Source of the DNA: DATNPH01 sp036703315
GTDB lineage: Bacteria > Cyanobacteriota > Cyanobacteriia > Cyanobacteriales > Coleofasciculaceae
Direction of reading: 5' to 3'
NCBI GenBank assembly: GCA_036703315.1
Contig: DATNPH010000037.1
Span: 1 to 64,000 of the forward strand
Length of the DNA stretch: 64,000 bases
Part shown: one piece after another, positions 37,305-45,410 of the stretch
Layout of the letters: the number at the start of each line of letters is the position of its first letter
Numbering within the stretch: position 1 is the stretch's first letter
The notes under the pieces: generated by a model
Databases searched by the model: none
Seen by the model: the letters and a program-made list of their open reading frames with translations, nothing else
Told to the model about the DNA's origin: nothing
Position numbers and translations under genes: made by a program

Positions 37305-37616
37305 ATGTTCTCCCAAGTCTTTTACCTTATTCTTTCTAGAGCTGACGGTCGCTATCTTGTCGCCAAGCCCAAGGCTACTGCCCAAGAGACTGAAGCTAGC
37401 TACCTGTTGATGTTTCACGAACACTTTGATGCGCTTAGCTATCTCAATGCTCATGGCTCAGATATCGCTGAACGGTTTGCTGTGGAGTCAGTCTCTGGTA
37501 ATCAGTTAAAAAGCTTGCTCAATCGCTGGGGATTTACTGGTGTTGGCATCGTTCAAGACCCGTTAGTACCCCAAATTGAGTTTTTCTCCCATAACCCTAG
37601 CTGGTTCCAAACTTAA
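37305..37616 (+). CDS. Small hypothetical protein
   Basis: A 103-residue soluble protein from ATG 37305. The N-terminus MFSQVFYLILSRADGRYLVA looks like a short beta-hairpin with an ADG turn, followed by a helical region (ETEASYLLMFHEHFDALSYL) and a C-terminus ending in SHNPSWFQT. I think similar proteins exist in other cyanobacteria but cannot name a family or function. The ribosome site is weak. A longer open frame starts at 37254 with TTG. No functional neighbour. Confidence 0.55.
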   Translation: MFSQVFYLILSRADGRYLVAKPKATAQETEASYLLMFHEHFDALSYLNAHGSDIAERFAVESVSGNQLKSLLNRWGFTGVGIVQDPLVPQIEFFSHNPSWFQT

Positions 37617-37950
37617 GCATACATCTTGGTTTGTGCGGCTAAGTTATTGTCTACATGCTAGGCTCACGCCGACGCTCCTTCGTCGCTAATGATTCGCGAG
37701 CGCTTTGCTAGCGCCCCTACAGAATTTCAGGAAAAGCATAGCTCTAAACTCAAGGGAAGTTTTGGCTGCCACTACACCGACTAACGAGAGACTTCACTAA
37801 TTGAAAAGCTCGATATAGATCTGCCTAGGTGTAGATTTGCTAAGATAAAAGATTTGCGTAAATAAGTATAGTTCAATAAATAACTGATTCGATCAAAACG
37901 GGTTAACAACCCAAACTGTACAAAAAACGGTGAAATAGGAGAAGATTTGT
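37617..37950. other. Spacer upstream of the low-temperature-induced-like gene
   Basis: Contains a GC-rich palindromic patch (about 37665-37725, with GCGAGCGCTTTGCTAGCGC) and then AT-rich DNA to the next start codon, which should hold the promoter. The 5' region immediately before ATG 37951 has AGGAG (37938-37942). No ORF is supported. Confidence 0.45.
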
Positions 37951-38361
37951 ATGGAATCTATACGCATTAACCTGTCTGCTTTATGGCGTTCCTTGCGGCT
38001 CTTTGTCGCTAGCTTAGCTTGCGCTTTCATGTTATTATCCAACGCTTTGCCCGCCTACAGCTTACCCAATCCATTTGCTACCGATCAATCATCTGATAAG
38101 TCCGCCCAAGCCACTGACCCTAGAAAAGGCGAGGATCAGCTTCTAGGTATTGAAGCCGGCGCGCAAAAGACGGCTGTCAGAGAGCAAGATCAAGATCTGC
38201 TTTCTGGCAAAAATGTCACTGAGAAATCCAATGAAGGTCGTTTAAATGAAGTTCAGGGAGCGGCTGATATTGAGAAGATGAAAAATCCCTCAAATTCAGG
38301 TGCACAGACAATTGAAGGAATTCTAAAGGATAAATTAGAAGCCGCTAGCGGTCAAAAGTAA
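37951..38361 (+). CDS. Secreted protein similar to cyanobacterial low-temperature-induced proteins
   Basis: A 136-residue exported protein: signal peptide SLRLFVASLACAFMLLSNAL with cleavage probably after AYS (about 36), then a hydrophilic Gln/Asp/Lys-rich tail including LNEVQGAADIEKMKNPSN. That segment resembles proteins annotated as low-temperature-induced in Nostoc-like strains; the match is from memory. AGGAG sits upstream. The gene ends at a strong terminator and faces the RRM protein gene, itself of a cold-inducible type, from the other strand. Confidence 0.6.
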   Translation: MESIRINLSALWRSLRLFVASLACAFMLLSNALPAYSLPNPFATDQSSDKSAQATDPRKGEDQLLGIEAGAQKTAVREQDQDLLSGKNVTEKSNEGRLNEVQGAADIEKMKNPSNSGAQTIEGILKDKLEAASGQK

Positions 38362-38373
38362 ACCTGGATGTTG

Positions 38374-38399
38374 AAAAGGGCAGACGGTTCTGCCCTTTT
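38374..38399 (+). terminator. Rho-independent terminator
   Basis: A perfect 11-bp stem AAAAGGGCAGA/TCTGCCCTTTT with a CGGT loop, 12 bases after the stop of the secreted-protein gene. The A-run and T-run make it usable from both directions. Confidence 0.85.
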
Positions 38400-38479
38400 A
38401 GTATTTCTTGATCATTCTGAACTTGTCCTATTCGTCTACAAAGACTTCCAGAAAGCTGATCATCCAGTCATTACTGAAA

Positions 38480-38500
38480 GGACACGGTTTTACCGTGTCC
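38480..38500. terminator. Hairpin, possible terminator for the RRM gene
   Basis: GGACACGGT and ACCGTGTCC form a perfect 9-bp stem with a three-base loop. It lies 60 bases beyond the stop of the minus-strand RRM gene; T-rich sequence is limited on that side, so it may be a terminator or a palindromic repeat. Confidence 0.5.
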
Positions 38501-38560
38501 CTAAAATCAAAAACTTTTTTTAGGACAACTTAATCTTGAAACGACAACTTATTCGGAAAC

Positions 38561-38866
38561 TTAGTAACGACCTGAGAAGTTATTGTTTCTCCAGTTTCCC
38601 CCACCACCTGAGGAACCTCTGTTTTCACGAGGTTTTGCTTTATTAACTTTTAGGTCGCGACCCATCCATTCAGCACCATCAAGGGCTTCAATGGCAGCGG
38701 ATTCTTCAGCTTCTGTAGCCATTTCCACAAAGCCAAAGCCACGCAGACGACCTGTTTCACGGTCAGTAGGTAGCTGAACCCGCTTTACAGAACCGTATTC
38801 TGCAAAAATAGCACTCAAGTCCTCTTGAGTGACATCGTAGGATAGATTACCTACATAGATTGACAT
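38561..38866 (-). CDS. rbp: RRM-type RNA-binding protein (Rbp)
   Basis: A 101-residue single-RRM protein: RNP2 IYVGNL at 3-8, RNP1 LRGFGFVEM near 42-50, and a short Gly/Asn-rich C-terminus (SSGGGGNWRNNNFSGRY) as in the cold-inducible cyanobacterial Rbps. These bind U-rich RNA and act in cold acclimation and in mRNA localisation to the thylakoid. A long AT-rich upstream region, as is usual for the cold-regulated members, precedes it. It converges with the low-temperature-induced-like gene. Confidence 0.95.
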   Translation of the reverse strand: MSIYVGNLSYDVTQEDLSAIFAEYGSVKRVQLPTDRETGRLRGFGFVEMATEAEESAAIEALDGAEWMGRDLKVNKAKPRENRGSSGGGGNWRNNNFSGRY

Positions 38867-39236
38867 CGATTTTCTCCAAAATCAAAAAAGCCCAGAGATT
38901 TAGATTTCGGAGAGAAATCTGTTAAAGTTAATAGCCAAATGCTGATTAAAGACAACAAAATCTGCAACCGAACTTAATTCTCCCTCCCCTAGGATAGCTC
39001 ACTTGCTAAAGTAATACCTAGCAAAGCTAAAAACCGTTACATAAATTTAAGTTTGGCAGGAATTCGTAAGGATTGTTAACTGACTTCTTGGGTCTCAGGG
39101 TTTTGGATCTGGTGCTCATAAGTGATACGATTTTCCTTCCTGCTTGCTATGTATTCAGAACCTACTAAGCCCTCTTTAAATAAAAAAGAGAAGCTAGACT
39201 GAATTGATCGCAGATGATCAGGAAAACGATCTTCTA
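38867..39236. other. Upstream region of the RRM gene
   Basis: This 370-base AT-rich spacer separates rbp from the end of folC. It has no ORF or clear repeat. It probably holds the rbp promoter and a long 5' untranslated region, since cold-induced rbp genes are known for these; no specific cold box can be assigned by eye. Confidence 0.45.
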
Positions 39237-40664
39237 TTATTGGGCGCTGTAGTAGCTATTGGTGTCAGTGCGGTTTTGCTTGAGAAAATAACCAACTAAG
39301 TAAAGAGAGCCACACAAAACGATTAAAGGTTTTTCTGTTTCAGTTGCGGTTGAGGTTGTTGCTGCGTGTAGCCCTGTCTCTAAATCAGCATAGGTGCGGC
39401 AATCAGCTAGTTCTGGGCAACGGCTTTGTGCGATCGCTTTCAACGCTTCTGGGTCAGCCGAACTGTGGTCAGGTACTGGCACGAGGTACAATCGATCGCG
39501 AGGTCGCAGCAGGGCGTCAAAGATATCGGCATGATCTTTTGTGGAGAGGATGCCCATTACCCAAGTGATTGGGGTATCTAGAGTATCAGTATACTGGCGC
39601 AGAGCTTGGGCAGCAGCAGGATTGTGGGCACCGTCAATGAGTAGGCGGTGATTTTGCCAAGTTGTCCACTGAAGGCGTCCCGGCCATTGGGTTTTTGCCA
39701 TACCGGAGGCGATCGCTTCTTCTGGTATCTTCCAACCTTGTGAACGGAGGATTTGCACAGTAGCGATCGCTATTGCCGAATTAGTCAGCTGAATCTCTCC
39801 TAGTAAGGGCAACGGGTACTTGATGCTGTCGTATTCTGCCCAATGCTCTTGGAATCTCCCCTTTGTTTCTTCATTGATATTGAAGGGGGCTGACCCCTTC
39901 CCCTGCCCTTCCCCTAAGACGAGAGGGGAGTCTAGCTCCCCCTTCCCTCGTAGGGAAGCCTGCTGGGGGGTTAGGTTTTCGGAATTTGTCAGCAACATCA
40001 CGGCTGGTTTTACCCAAACAGCAGGGCATCCCAACTCGTTTATCCGTTGTTCTACTACTGCCTTGGCTTCTGGAGGTAGTTGTCCAATCACAGCAGGGCA
40101 TCCGGGTTTGAGGATACCTGCTTTTTCTTTAGCGATGTCGGACAGGGTGGGGCCAAGCACTTGCCAGTGTTCTCGACTGAGGGATGTGATGATCGTGACG
40201 AGAGGGCGATCGCATACATTCGTCGCATCCAACCGCCCCCCTAATCCCACTTCCATCACGGCGATATCCACCTGCTGCTGAGCAAAATATAACCAAGCGG
40301 CGGCGGTAATGACTTCAAACTGAGTGGGTGAGTCTTCAATATTTTCTGGAATTGCGGCTTTGACTTGCAGCAGTAAGTCTCGAAAAGCGTCTGTTGAAAT
40401 CGGCTGTTCATTCAGACAAATTCGCTCATTCCAATCGACTAAATGAGGGGATGTGTAGCGTCCGACTCGATAATCTGCCTCTGTCAGCACAGCAGATAGA
40501 TAGGCACAAACGGAGCCTTTACCATTTGTCCCTGCCACATGAATTACAGGGACACGGAGATGCGGATTGCCCAAATCTGCCAAGAGTCGCTGAATTCGCT
40601 CTAGTCCCAGATGGACACCAAAGCGCTGGGATGGTTTCAGGATTGAGTCGATGTCTACGAGCAA
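39237..40664 (-). CDS. folC: Folylpolyglutamate/dihydrofolate synthase with repeat-encoded insert
   Basis: A 475-residue Mur-ligase-family enzyme: P-loop VAGTNGKGSVCAY (about 43-55), RYTSPHLVDWNERI, VEVGLGGRLDATN, TSLSREHWQVLG and the C-terminal ligase part (LLIDGAHNPAAA). It adds glutamate to dihydropteroate and to folates. It is about 45 residues longer than usual because residues about 230-261 are encoded by an intergenic palindromic repeat (39882-39975) lying in frame. Initiation is probably TTG 40664 with AGGTTAG upstream; no ATG is near. The insert sits between the two halves, where a surface loop would tolerate it. Confidence 0.92.
   Translation of the reverse strand: MLVDIDSILKPSQRFGVHLGLERIQRLLADLGNPHLRVPVIHVAGTNGKGSVCAYLSAVLTEADYRVGRYTSPHLVDWNERICLNEQPISTDAFRDLLLQVKAAIPENIEDSPTQFEVITAAAWLYFAQQQVDIAVMEVGLGGRLDATNVCDRPLVTIITSLSREHWQVLGPTLSDIAKEKAGILKPGCPAVIGQLPPEAKAVVEQRINELGCPAVWVKPAVMLLTNSENLTPQQASLRGKGELDSPLVLGEGQGKGSAPFNINEETKGRFQEHWAEYDSIKYPLPLLGEIQLTNSAIAIATVQILRSQGWKIPEEAIASGMAKTQWPGRLQWTTWQNHRLLIDGAHNPAAAQALRQYTDTLDTPITWVMGILSTKDHADIFDALLRPRDRLYLVPVPDHSSADPEALKAIAQSRCPELADCRTYADLETGLHAATTSTATETEKPLIVLCGSLYLVGYFLKQNRTDTNSYYSAQ
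39882..39975. repeat. Palindromic repeat embedded in folC
   Basis: Contains GAAGGGGGC/CCCCTTC, GACGAGAGGGGAGTC, CCTTCCCTCGTAGGGAAG and ends with GGGGGGTTAGG, the same order of blocks as the spacer repeat at 23912-24041. Its length keeps the folC frame open, and it has no stop codon in that frame. Confidence 0.75.
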
Positions 40665-40828
40665 CTGATACTAACCTGCTGAAGGATATTTAAGGTTTCC
40701 GTGAATTCACTGAGGTATTAGGTATAGCCTTTCCTGATGATAGGTTTTGGGGTGTGTAGTTTCTATAGCTCTGGGAAATAGTCTCTGAAAGACTAATTCT
40801 ACCTCTCAACTTACCCGAATTTATTAAT

Positions 40829-41515
40829 ATGCCAGCCAAAAATAAAGCAAAACCTAACGATTCAGGTGTTAATGAGCATCAAGCCAAAACTCGTTTGCTA
40901 CTTGCCTTATGGGATTTGGGTGCAAGCCAGAAGGAAGTGATGAAAGGTCAACTGACAAAACGAGTTGTGCAAAAGAATCTGAAAGCATCAGACTATCAAG
41001 GAATTTTTGATCAATTAGAAAAAGACGAGGCGATCGCGATCGCTAAAAATAAATATTCCCTCTCTCCTAAAGGCGTGGAAATGTTAGGTGAGAGTCTGAA
41101 ACATCCTGACGTGAAGTTTGAGGGAACGATTGTCGGAACTTGGGTTGCTAATGCCTTAGTTAGGTGGATTGCACAAATGGATGGTGCTGTCAGTACTCCT
41201 GCTACAAAGGCGAAGACTCAGGAAAAGGCGATCGCATCTTACGACAAGTTTAAGCATGTAGCGTTGGATGTCTACGACCAGCTTAACCGGGACTACAACC
41301 TGGATGACCTAGTGCCAATTTATCGGATTCGGAGGGAAATAGGCGATCGGGTTAGCCGCTCTCAGTTCAATGAGTGGCTGAGCGAGATGCAAGCCAATGA
41401 CATTTTGCAGCTGATAGGGGGAGAGATGCCAGACCTTACCCAAGATAAGCGCGAGGACTCAATCACTATCCCAGGAGGTGGATTGCGCTACTACGCTAAG
41501 CTCTCAAATTCCTGA
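40829..41515 (+). CDS. Winged-helix-like protein, first gene of a three-gene unit
   Basis: A 228-residue protein of no family I recognise. Residues about 18-92 (HQAKTRLLLALWDLG, ASDYQGIFDQLEKDEAIAIA, KYSLSPKGVEML) have the pattern of a winged helix, ending in the typical strand-turn-strand then SPKG. A second similar module lies at about 155-225 (LVPIYRIRREIGDRVSRSQF, ILQLIGGEMP). It is probably a DNA-binding adaptor. It is followed by an ATPase gene whose open frame overlaps its end and by a nuclease gene, all on one strand, and it begins 160 bases from the divergent folC. Confidence 0.75.
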   Translation: MPAKNKAKPNDSGVNEHQAKTRLLLALWDLGASQKEVMKGQLTKRVVQKNLKASDYQGIFDQLEKDEAIAIAKNKYSLSPKGVEMLGESLKHPDVKFEGTIVGTWVANALVRWIAQMDGAVSTPATKAKTQEKAIASYDKFKHVALDVYDQLNRDYNLDDLVPIYRIRREIGDRVSRSQFNEWLSEMQANDILQLIGGEMPDLTQDKREDSITIPGGGLRYYAKLSNS

Positions 41516-41561
41516 GATTGCCCTAGATCCTGTTGTAGTTCGTTACTTCACACCGCTCACT

Positions 41562-43556
41562 ATGGAAAGTTCTCCTGTTTCTCCAATTGAAGCCCTCAAC
41601 GCCGCCATCCAAAGCCACAACCCGTTTAGCAACGCAGGGATTGTCAAGGAGCAGGATGTGTGGGGGAAGGGATTCCCCGATGTACCTACTCTAAATGTTC
41701 ACGCTTCTGATACCGTTTTTCAGGCAATTGAGCAGGTTCGCACGAGTCAATCTAGTCAAGACAAAGTGACTTCAATTGCAATAACTGCTGAACCGGGAGT
41801 GGGTAAAAGTCACATCATCAGTCGCATACGCCATCGGCTTGAACGTGAGGGCGGTGCTTTATTCGTTTACGCAAGCCTCGATAACTACAAAGACTTAAAC
41901 CTGATTAACTACAAGCTCCAGCAGACCTTATCAGAAAGCCTAGCCCACACTGGTAGTCAGGGAGTAATGCAGTGGCAGGAAGTGGCAACAGCAATGGCAA
42001 ATGAAGGGTTTAAAGCCATCAATCCTAATGCTCAAAGCCTTTCTTCAGAGGAGCTAGTCAGCCGATTTGACAAAGTATATGCAAATTGGTTGGCTAGGAA
42101 CAAAAATTTAATGAACACGCTAACCAATCAAGTTCTCAAAACTAAACCAAATGCAGACCCTTACATTATCCGATCTATTTTGTGGACGCTCTCAAAAAGT
42201 CAGGCTCCTTTTGCTATCAAATGGTTGTCTGGCGATGAGCTAGCTCAGCCTAATGCTGAGGTTCTAGGATTACCTAACCCTAACAAAACCAGTAAAGAAA
42301 AAGAAAATGCCGCCCTTAAGACTATCCAGCAAATCTTGAACTTGGTAAGTTACTATAACCCCGTCATCATTTGCTTTGACGAAATAGATGTAATTAATGA
42401 CTCTACTGATGACGGCTTTCCAACAGCATTGGTTATTGCTGATTTAGTTAAGCGTCTGTATGATACGCTCCACCAGTCTGAACTAGGTAAAGGAGTAGTA
42501 TTTTTAACAGTAATGCTTCCCGTTACCTGGGCGCAAAAAGTTAATGTGATGCCTGGTGGTACACCAGAGCGAATTTCAACATATACCAAGCGAAAACCCA
42601 TTAATTTAAACTACATAAATGGTGATTCCCTGGTAGAGTTAGTCACTCTATGGCTAAGAGAGTTTTATGAGGCAAGACATTTAACTTCTCCTCATCCAGT
42701 CTACCCATTTGAAGAAACGCAACTCCGAGAATTTGGCAGACGAGGGCTAACTGTACGGCAAGCTTTGAGATTGTGTGCAGAAAACTTTAAGGTTGATACG
42801 CCACAACTCCCGAAAGAGCCAGTTAAGCGTTTTGAGCTTGCTTTAACCAGTGAAAAAGAGGCAGACATCGGAGATTATATAGAAGACAATTCCCTAATTG
42901 CTGATGCTCTGCATTTTGGATTTAATATGTTGAAAGGAGAAACCTTGGAAGGAGAAACTTCTACAGGTGAGAAGTTGAATGAAGTAATAATTGAAGATGT
43001 TGTTGAAGTCGAGCCAAAAGCCACCAATCAAGGCTGGATAAACTTTAAGGTAATTGGCAAGGAAAAAGGTAAAGATTTCAAAATTGGTGTTGCTGTTCTC
43101 CAACAATCAAATGGACGAACAGTAGGAGCAGGAATGTGGCGTTTAACCAACTATGAAAAATTCGATCTAACTCGTGGGTGTTTAGTCCGTTCAAAAGAGA
43201 AAAAGATTCTTAAGAGGTGGGATGCCTACGGTTTTCTTAATCAACTCATACAAAAAATGGGTGGCGAATGGGCGTACCTGAAAGCAGAGGATATCCGACC
43301 TCTCATTGATATCTACTCACTGTATCAGAAGCGAGATAGGTATCAGCTAAGCGAGGAGCAAGTATTGGAGTTCTCAAAGCCGTTAATTCTTGAGAATACT
43401 TTACTGCGAGAAATCTTAAGCGATCCTTCTGGTGAAATTGATGCAGAGACTATTGACGAGGGCGATGAACTCTTAAATGACTTCTTTAACCCGCCCAATA
43501 TTGAGGACACAGATGACTCAGATGACTCAGATGAGCTAAGCGATTTGTTTAATTAA
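41562..43556 (+). CDS. Orc/Cdc6-like AAA ATPase, second gene of the unit
   Basis: A 664-residue ATPase. Walker A is ITAEPGVGKSHIISRI (about 72-87) and Walker B VIICFDEID (about 270); a GLTVRQALRLCAENF segment near 408 resembles the Orc1/Cdc6 sensor-2 region. The C-terminal third has an acidic end (DTDDSDDSDELSD). I do not recognise an exact family. ATPase-nuclease pairs of this kind are common in phage defence. ATG 41562 is chosen; a GTG at 41478 inside the first gene would add 28 residues. The stop is two bases from the next ATG. Confidence 0.82.
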   Translation: MESSPVSPIEALNAAIQSHNPFSNAGIVKEQDVWGKGFPDVPTLNVHASDTVFQAIEQVRTSQSSQDKVTSIAITAEPGVGKSHIISRIRHRLEREGGALFVYASLDNYKDLNLINYKLQQTLSESLAHTGSQGVMQWQEVATAMANEGFKAINPNAQSLSSEELVSRFDKVYANWLARNKNLMNTLTNQVLKTKPNADPYIIRSILWTLSKSQAPFAIKWLSGDELAQPNAEVLGLPNPNKTSKEKENAALKTIQQILNLVSYYNPVIICFDEIDVINDSTDDGFPTALVIADLVKRLYDTLHQSELGKGVVFLTVMLPVTWAQKVNVMPGGTPERISTYTKRKPINLNYINGDSLVELVTLWLREFYEARHLTSPHPVYPFEETQLREFGRRGLTVRQALRLCAENFKVDTPQLPKEPVKRFELALTSEKEADIGDYIEDNSLIADALHFGFNMLKGETLEGETSTGEKLNEVIIEDVVEVEPKATNQGWINFKVIGKEKGKDFKIGVAVLQQSNGRTVGAGMWRLTNYEKFDLTRGCLVRSKEKKILKRWDAYGFLNQLIQKMGGEWAYLKAEDIRPLIDIYSLYQKRDRYQLSEEQVLEFSKPLILENTLLREILSDPSGEIDAETIDEGDELLNDFFNPPNIEDTDDSDDSDELSDLFN

Positions 43557-43558
43557 GC

Positions 43559-45025
43559 ATGGGCGAATCAGTTTTGATTGACAATGCCCTACGCCTATCG
43601 GCTCCAGACGTTGAGGCTTTAATTCAAGGGCGAGTGATTGCAGCTATGCCCCGCAAATTTATTAATCCAGGAAGTAAATTTGCCCTATACCCAGCCGATA
43701 CCTCGATTAACTTGCTACCTAATGAGCGGTACTATCACTCAAGTTTTTTGCCCATTGCCCAAACCACACTCGCTCAGTTAAGTTCTGAGACACTTTTGAT
43801 TAAAGCCTGGGCTAGATGCGAAGTGTGCCAAATGTTGAATGACCCTCAATCATTAGAGGCTTTGTCGCGTTTAACTATTTGGACAACAGAGGCATTACAG
43901 CAAACACTCCTGCAACGACCTCGTATTTTTCTGGCTCATCTGCGTGTCTATCTGCTGCCTCAGCCAATTGAGGTGCCAGTGCATACCCAAGATCGTCAGT
44001 TTGTGCCTTTGCCGCGTTCCCTGAGCGTTTCTGAATCTTCGCCAGTGTTGAGCGATCGCATCTTCACCCAACGCCGCCGCCAGCTAGAAAAACTTGAGCC
44101 GCCGCAGCATCCGGAATTGGAAGAGTTGCAGAGTGCGATCACTCTTTTATCAGCCACTAACCCAGCAGCCGAGGAATTAGACCAGGATATTAAGATATTT
44201 CTAGGTTGGGCAAGCAGTCAAACCGCCAAGCGAGTGGATTCAGACTTAGCTTGGATTCAGAAAATCGCAGAGGTAGGAAATTCTAGCGATGGCAACCAAT
44301 TTGAAAAACTAGTGCGGAAAAGCTTGCTCAAGCTAGGCTTTACTAACTCTAATCAAAATCCTCAAGCTAGCCTTGACCCAGATGCAACTGGCGGAGCTGG
44401 GGGTTTAGACTTTTACTGTGAAGCTCCCTATCCAGTAGTAGGAGAGTGCAAGGCAACCAAAAGTGAAAAAGTACCTGATGGAACACCAGCACAGCTAATC
44501 AAGCTTGGCTATAAGCATCTTCAGGAACAGTATGACCGTTGTATCAAGTTAATTGTGGCGGCTGGCGATTTAACTGTAGCTGCTCTACAAACTGCTGAAG
44601 GGAACAAAATAAGCGTGATTCGTCCTGAAACTCTGCAAAGCCTTGTAGAACTGCAAGCACAGTACAAAGGCTCTATTGACTTGATGAAGCTAAAAGAACG
44701 CTTGCAAGGTGCCTATGGTTTGGCTGATGAAAAAGTTGAGCAATATCTGGCTGAGGTTCGCAACGATATTAAATTGCGATCGCAGCTTGTTCAAGCCGTC
44801 AAGCAGTTGGGTGAATTAGGAAGCGAACATCTAACAGCTGAGATTCGTGTTTATTATAATGCTGTCCTTGCTAAGGAGCCAAAATCAAAGTTAAATGAGT
44901 TGCTGCAAGTTCATGATTTGCTTGTAGAGCTTTCCTCACCCTTAACGGGTTACTTAGGGCGAATTAAAGGGAGTGATTGGAAGAGCGATCGCTTTTATTT
45001 CCTGCGTGAGTTGTCGATTACTTAG
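43559..45025 (+). CDS. PD-(D/E)XK nuclease-like protein, third gene of the unit
   Basis: A 488-residue protein. The N-terminal 200 residues form an unassigned domain (RVIAAMPRKFINPGSKFALY). A nuclease core follows at about 240-330: NQFEKLVRKSLLKLGF (helix of Mrr-like REases), GGLDFYCE (Asp), VVGECKATKS (E-x-K), then a Gln-containing helix. All active residues are present. The C-terminus is helical. Two bases from the ATPase gene, so the pair should be made together. The substrate is probably DNA; a defence role is inferred from architecture only. Confidence 0.82.
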   Translation: MGESVLIDNALRLSAPDVEALIQGRVIAAMPRKFINPGSKFALYPADTSINLLPNERYYHSSFLPIAQTTLAQLSSETLLIKAWARCEVCQMLNDPQSLEALSRLTIWTTEALQQTLLQRPRIFLAHLRVYLLPQPIEVPVHTQDRQFVPLPRSLSVSESSPVLSDRIFTQRRRQLEKLEPPQHPELEELQSAITLLSATNPAAEELDQDIKIFLGWASSQTAKRVDSDLAWIQKIAEVGNSSDGNQFEKLVRKSLLKLGFTNSNQNPQASLDPDATGGAGGLDFYCEAPYPVVGECKATKSEKVPDGTPAQLIKLGYKHLQEQYDRCIKLIVAAGDLTVAALQTAEGNKISVIRPETLQSLVELQAQYKGSIDLMKLKERLQGAYGLADEKVEQYLAEVRNDIKLRSQLVQAVKQLGELGSEHLTAEIRVYYNAVLAKEPKSKLNELLQVHDLLVELSSPLTGYLGRIKGSDWKSDRFYFLRELSIT

Positions 45026-45052
45026 AGATCGCGCCATTCTCAGTAAGCCACC

Positions 45053-45186
45053 AAACCCGCCCGGAGTTAAAACTCCGGGCTCATAGATCAAGTCCATTAA
45101 AATGGACTGAAATCCATATGGAGTCAGCGTTTAGTCCTCTAAAGAGGACTTGATCTATGAGCCAGGGATTTAAATCCCTGGCGGGT
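45053..45186. repeat. Multi-hairpin intergenic repeat, copy 2
   Basis: Four hairpins in a row (CCGGAGTTAAAACTCCGG; AGTCCATTAAAATGGACT; AGTCCTCTAAAGAGGACT; CCAGGGATTTAAATCCCTGG) enclosed by ACCCGCC and GGCGGGT. The layout is the same as at 19553-19676, and TAGATCAAG/CTTGATCTA adds a further long-range pair. It lies just after the nuclease gene in a 385-base gap that also contains the phoX promoter. Confidence 0.8.
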
Positions 45187-45410
45187 GAGGTGAGCCGGTG
45201 AAAGAGCTGAGTTAGAGCCAATCAACAGGAGCGATCGCTTTTACTTCCTGCGCGGCTTGCAAGTTGAGTGATGACAAGATGGATGAAACGCGATCGTAGT
45301 TAGAGACTTTACTAAAACTTCATTCGACTTAACTAGAGATTAATCAAAGCTTTCTCCAAGGTTGATCAACGCTTGATAGCTTGTTCAGGCGTTCAAATAC
45401 GGAGAGCATC

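Noticed and set aside
37157..37339. 60-codon ORF before the small hypothetical gene
   Set aside because: It overlaps the better-supported ATG 37305 frame and has no ribosome site.
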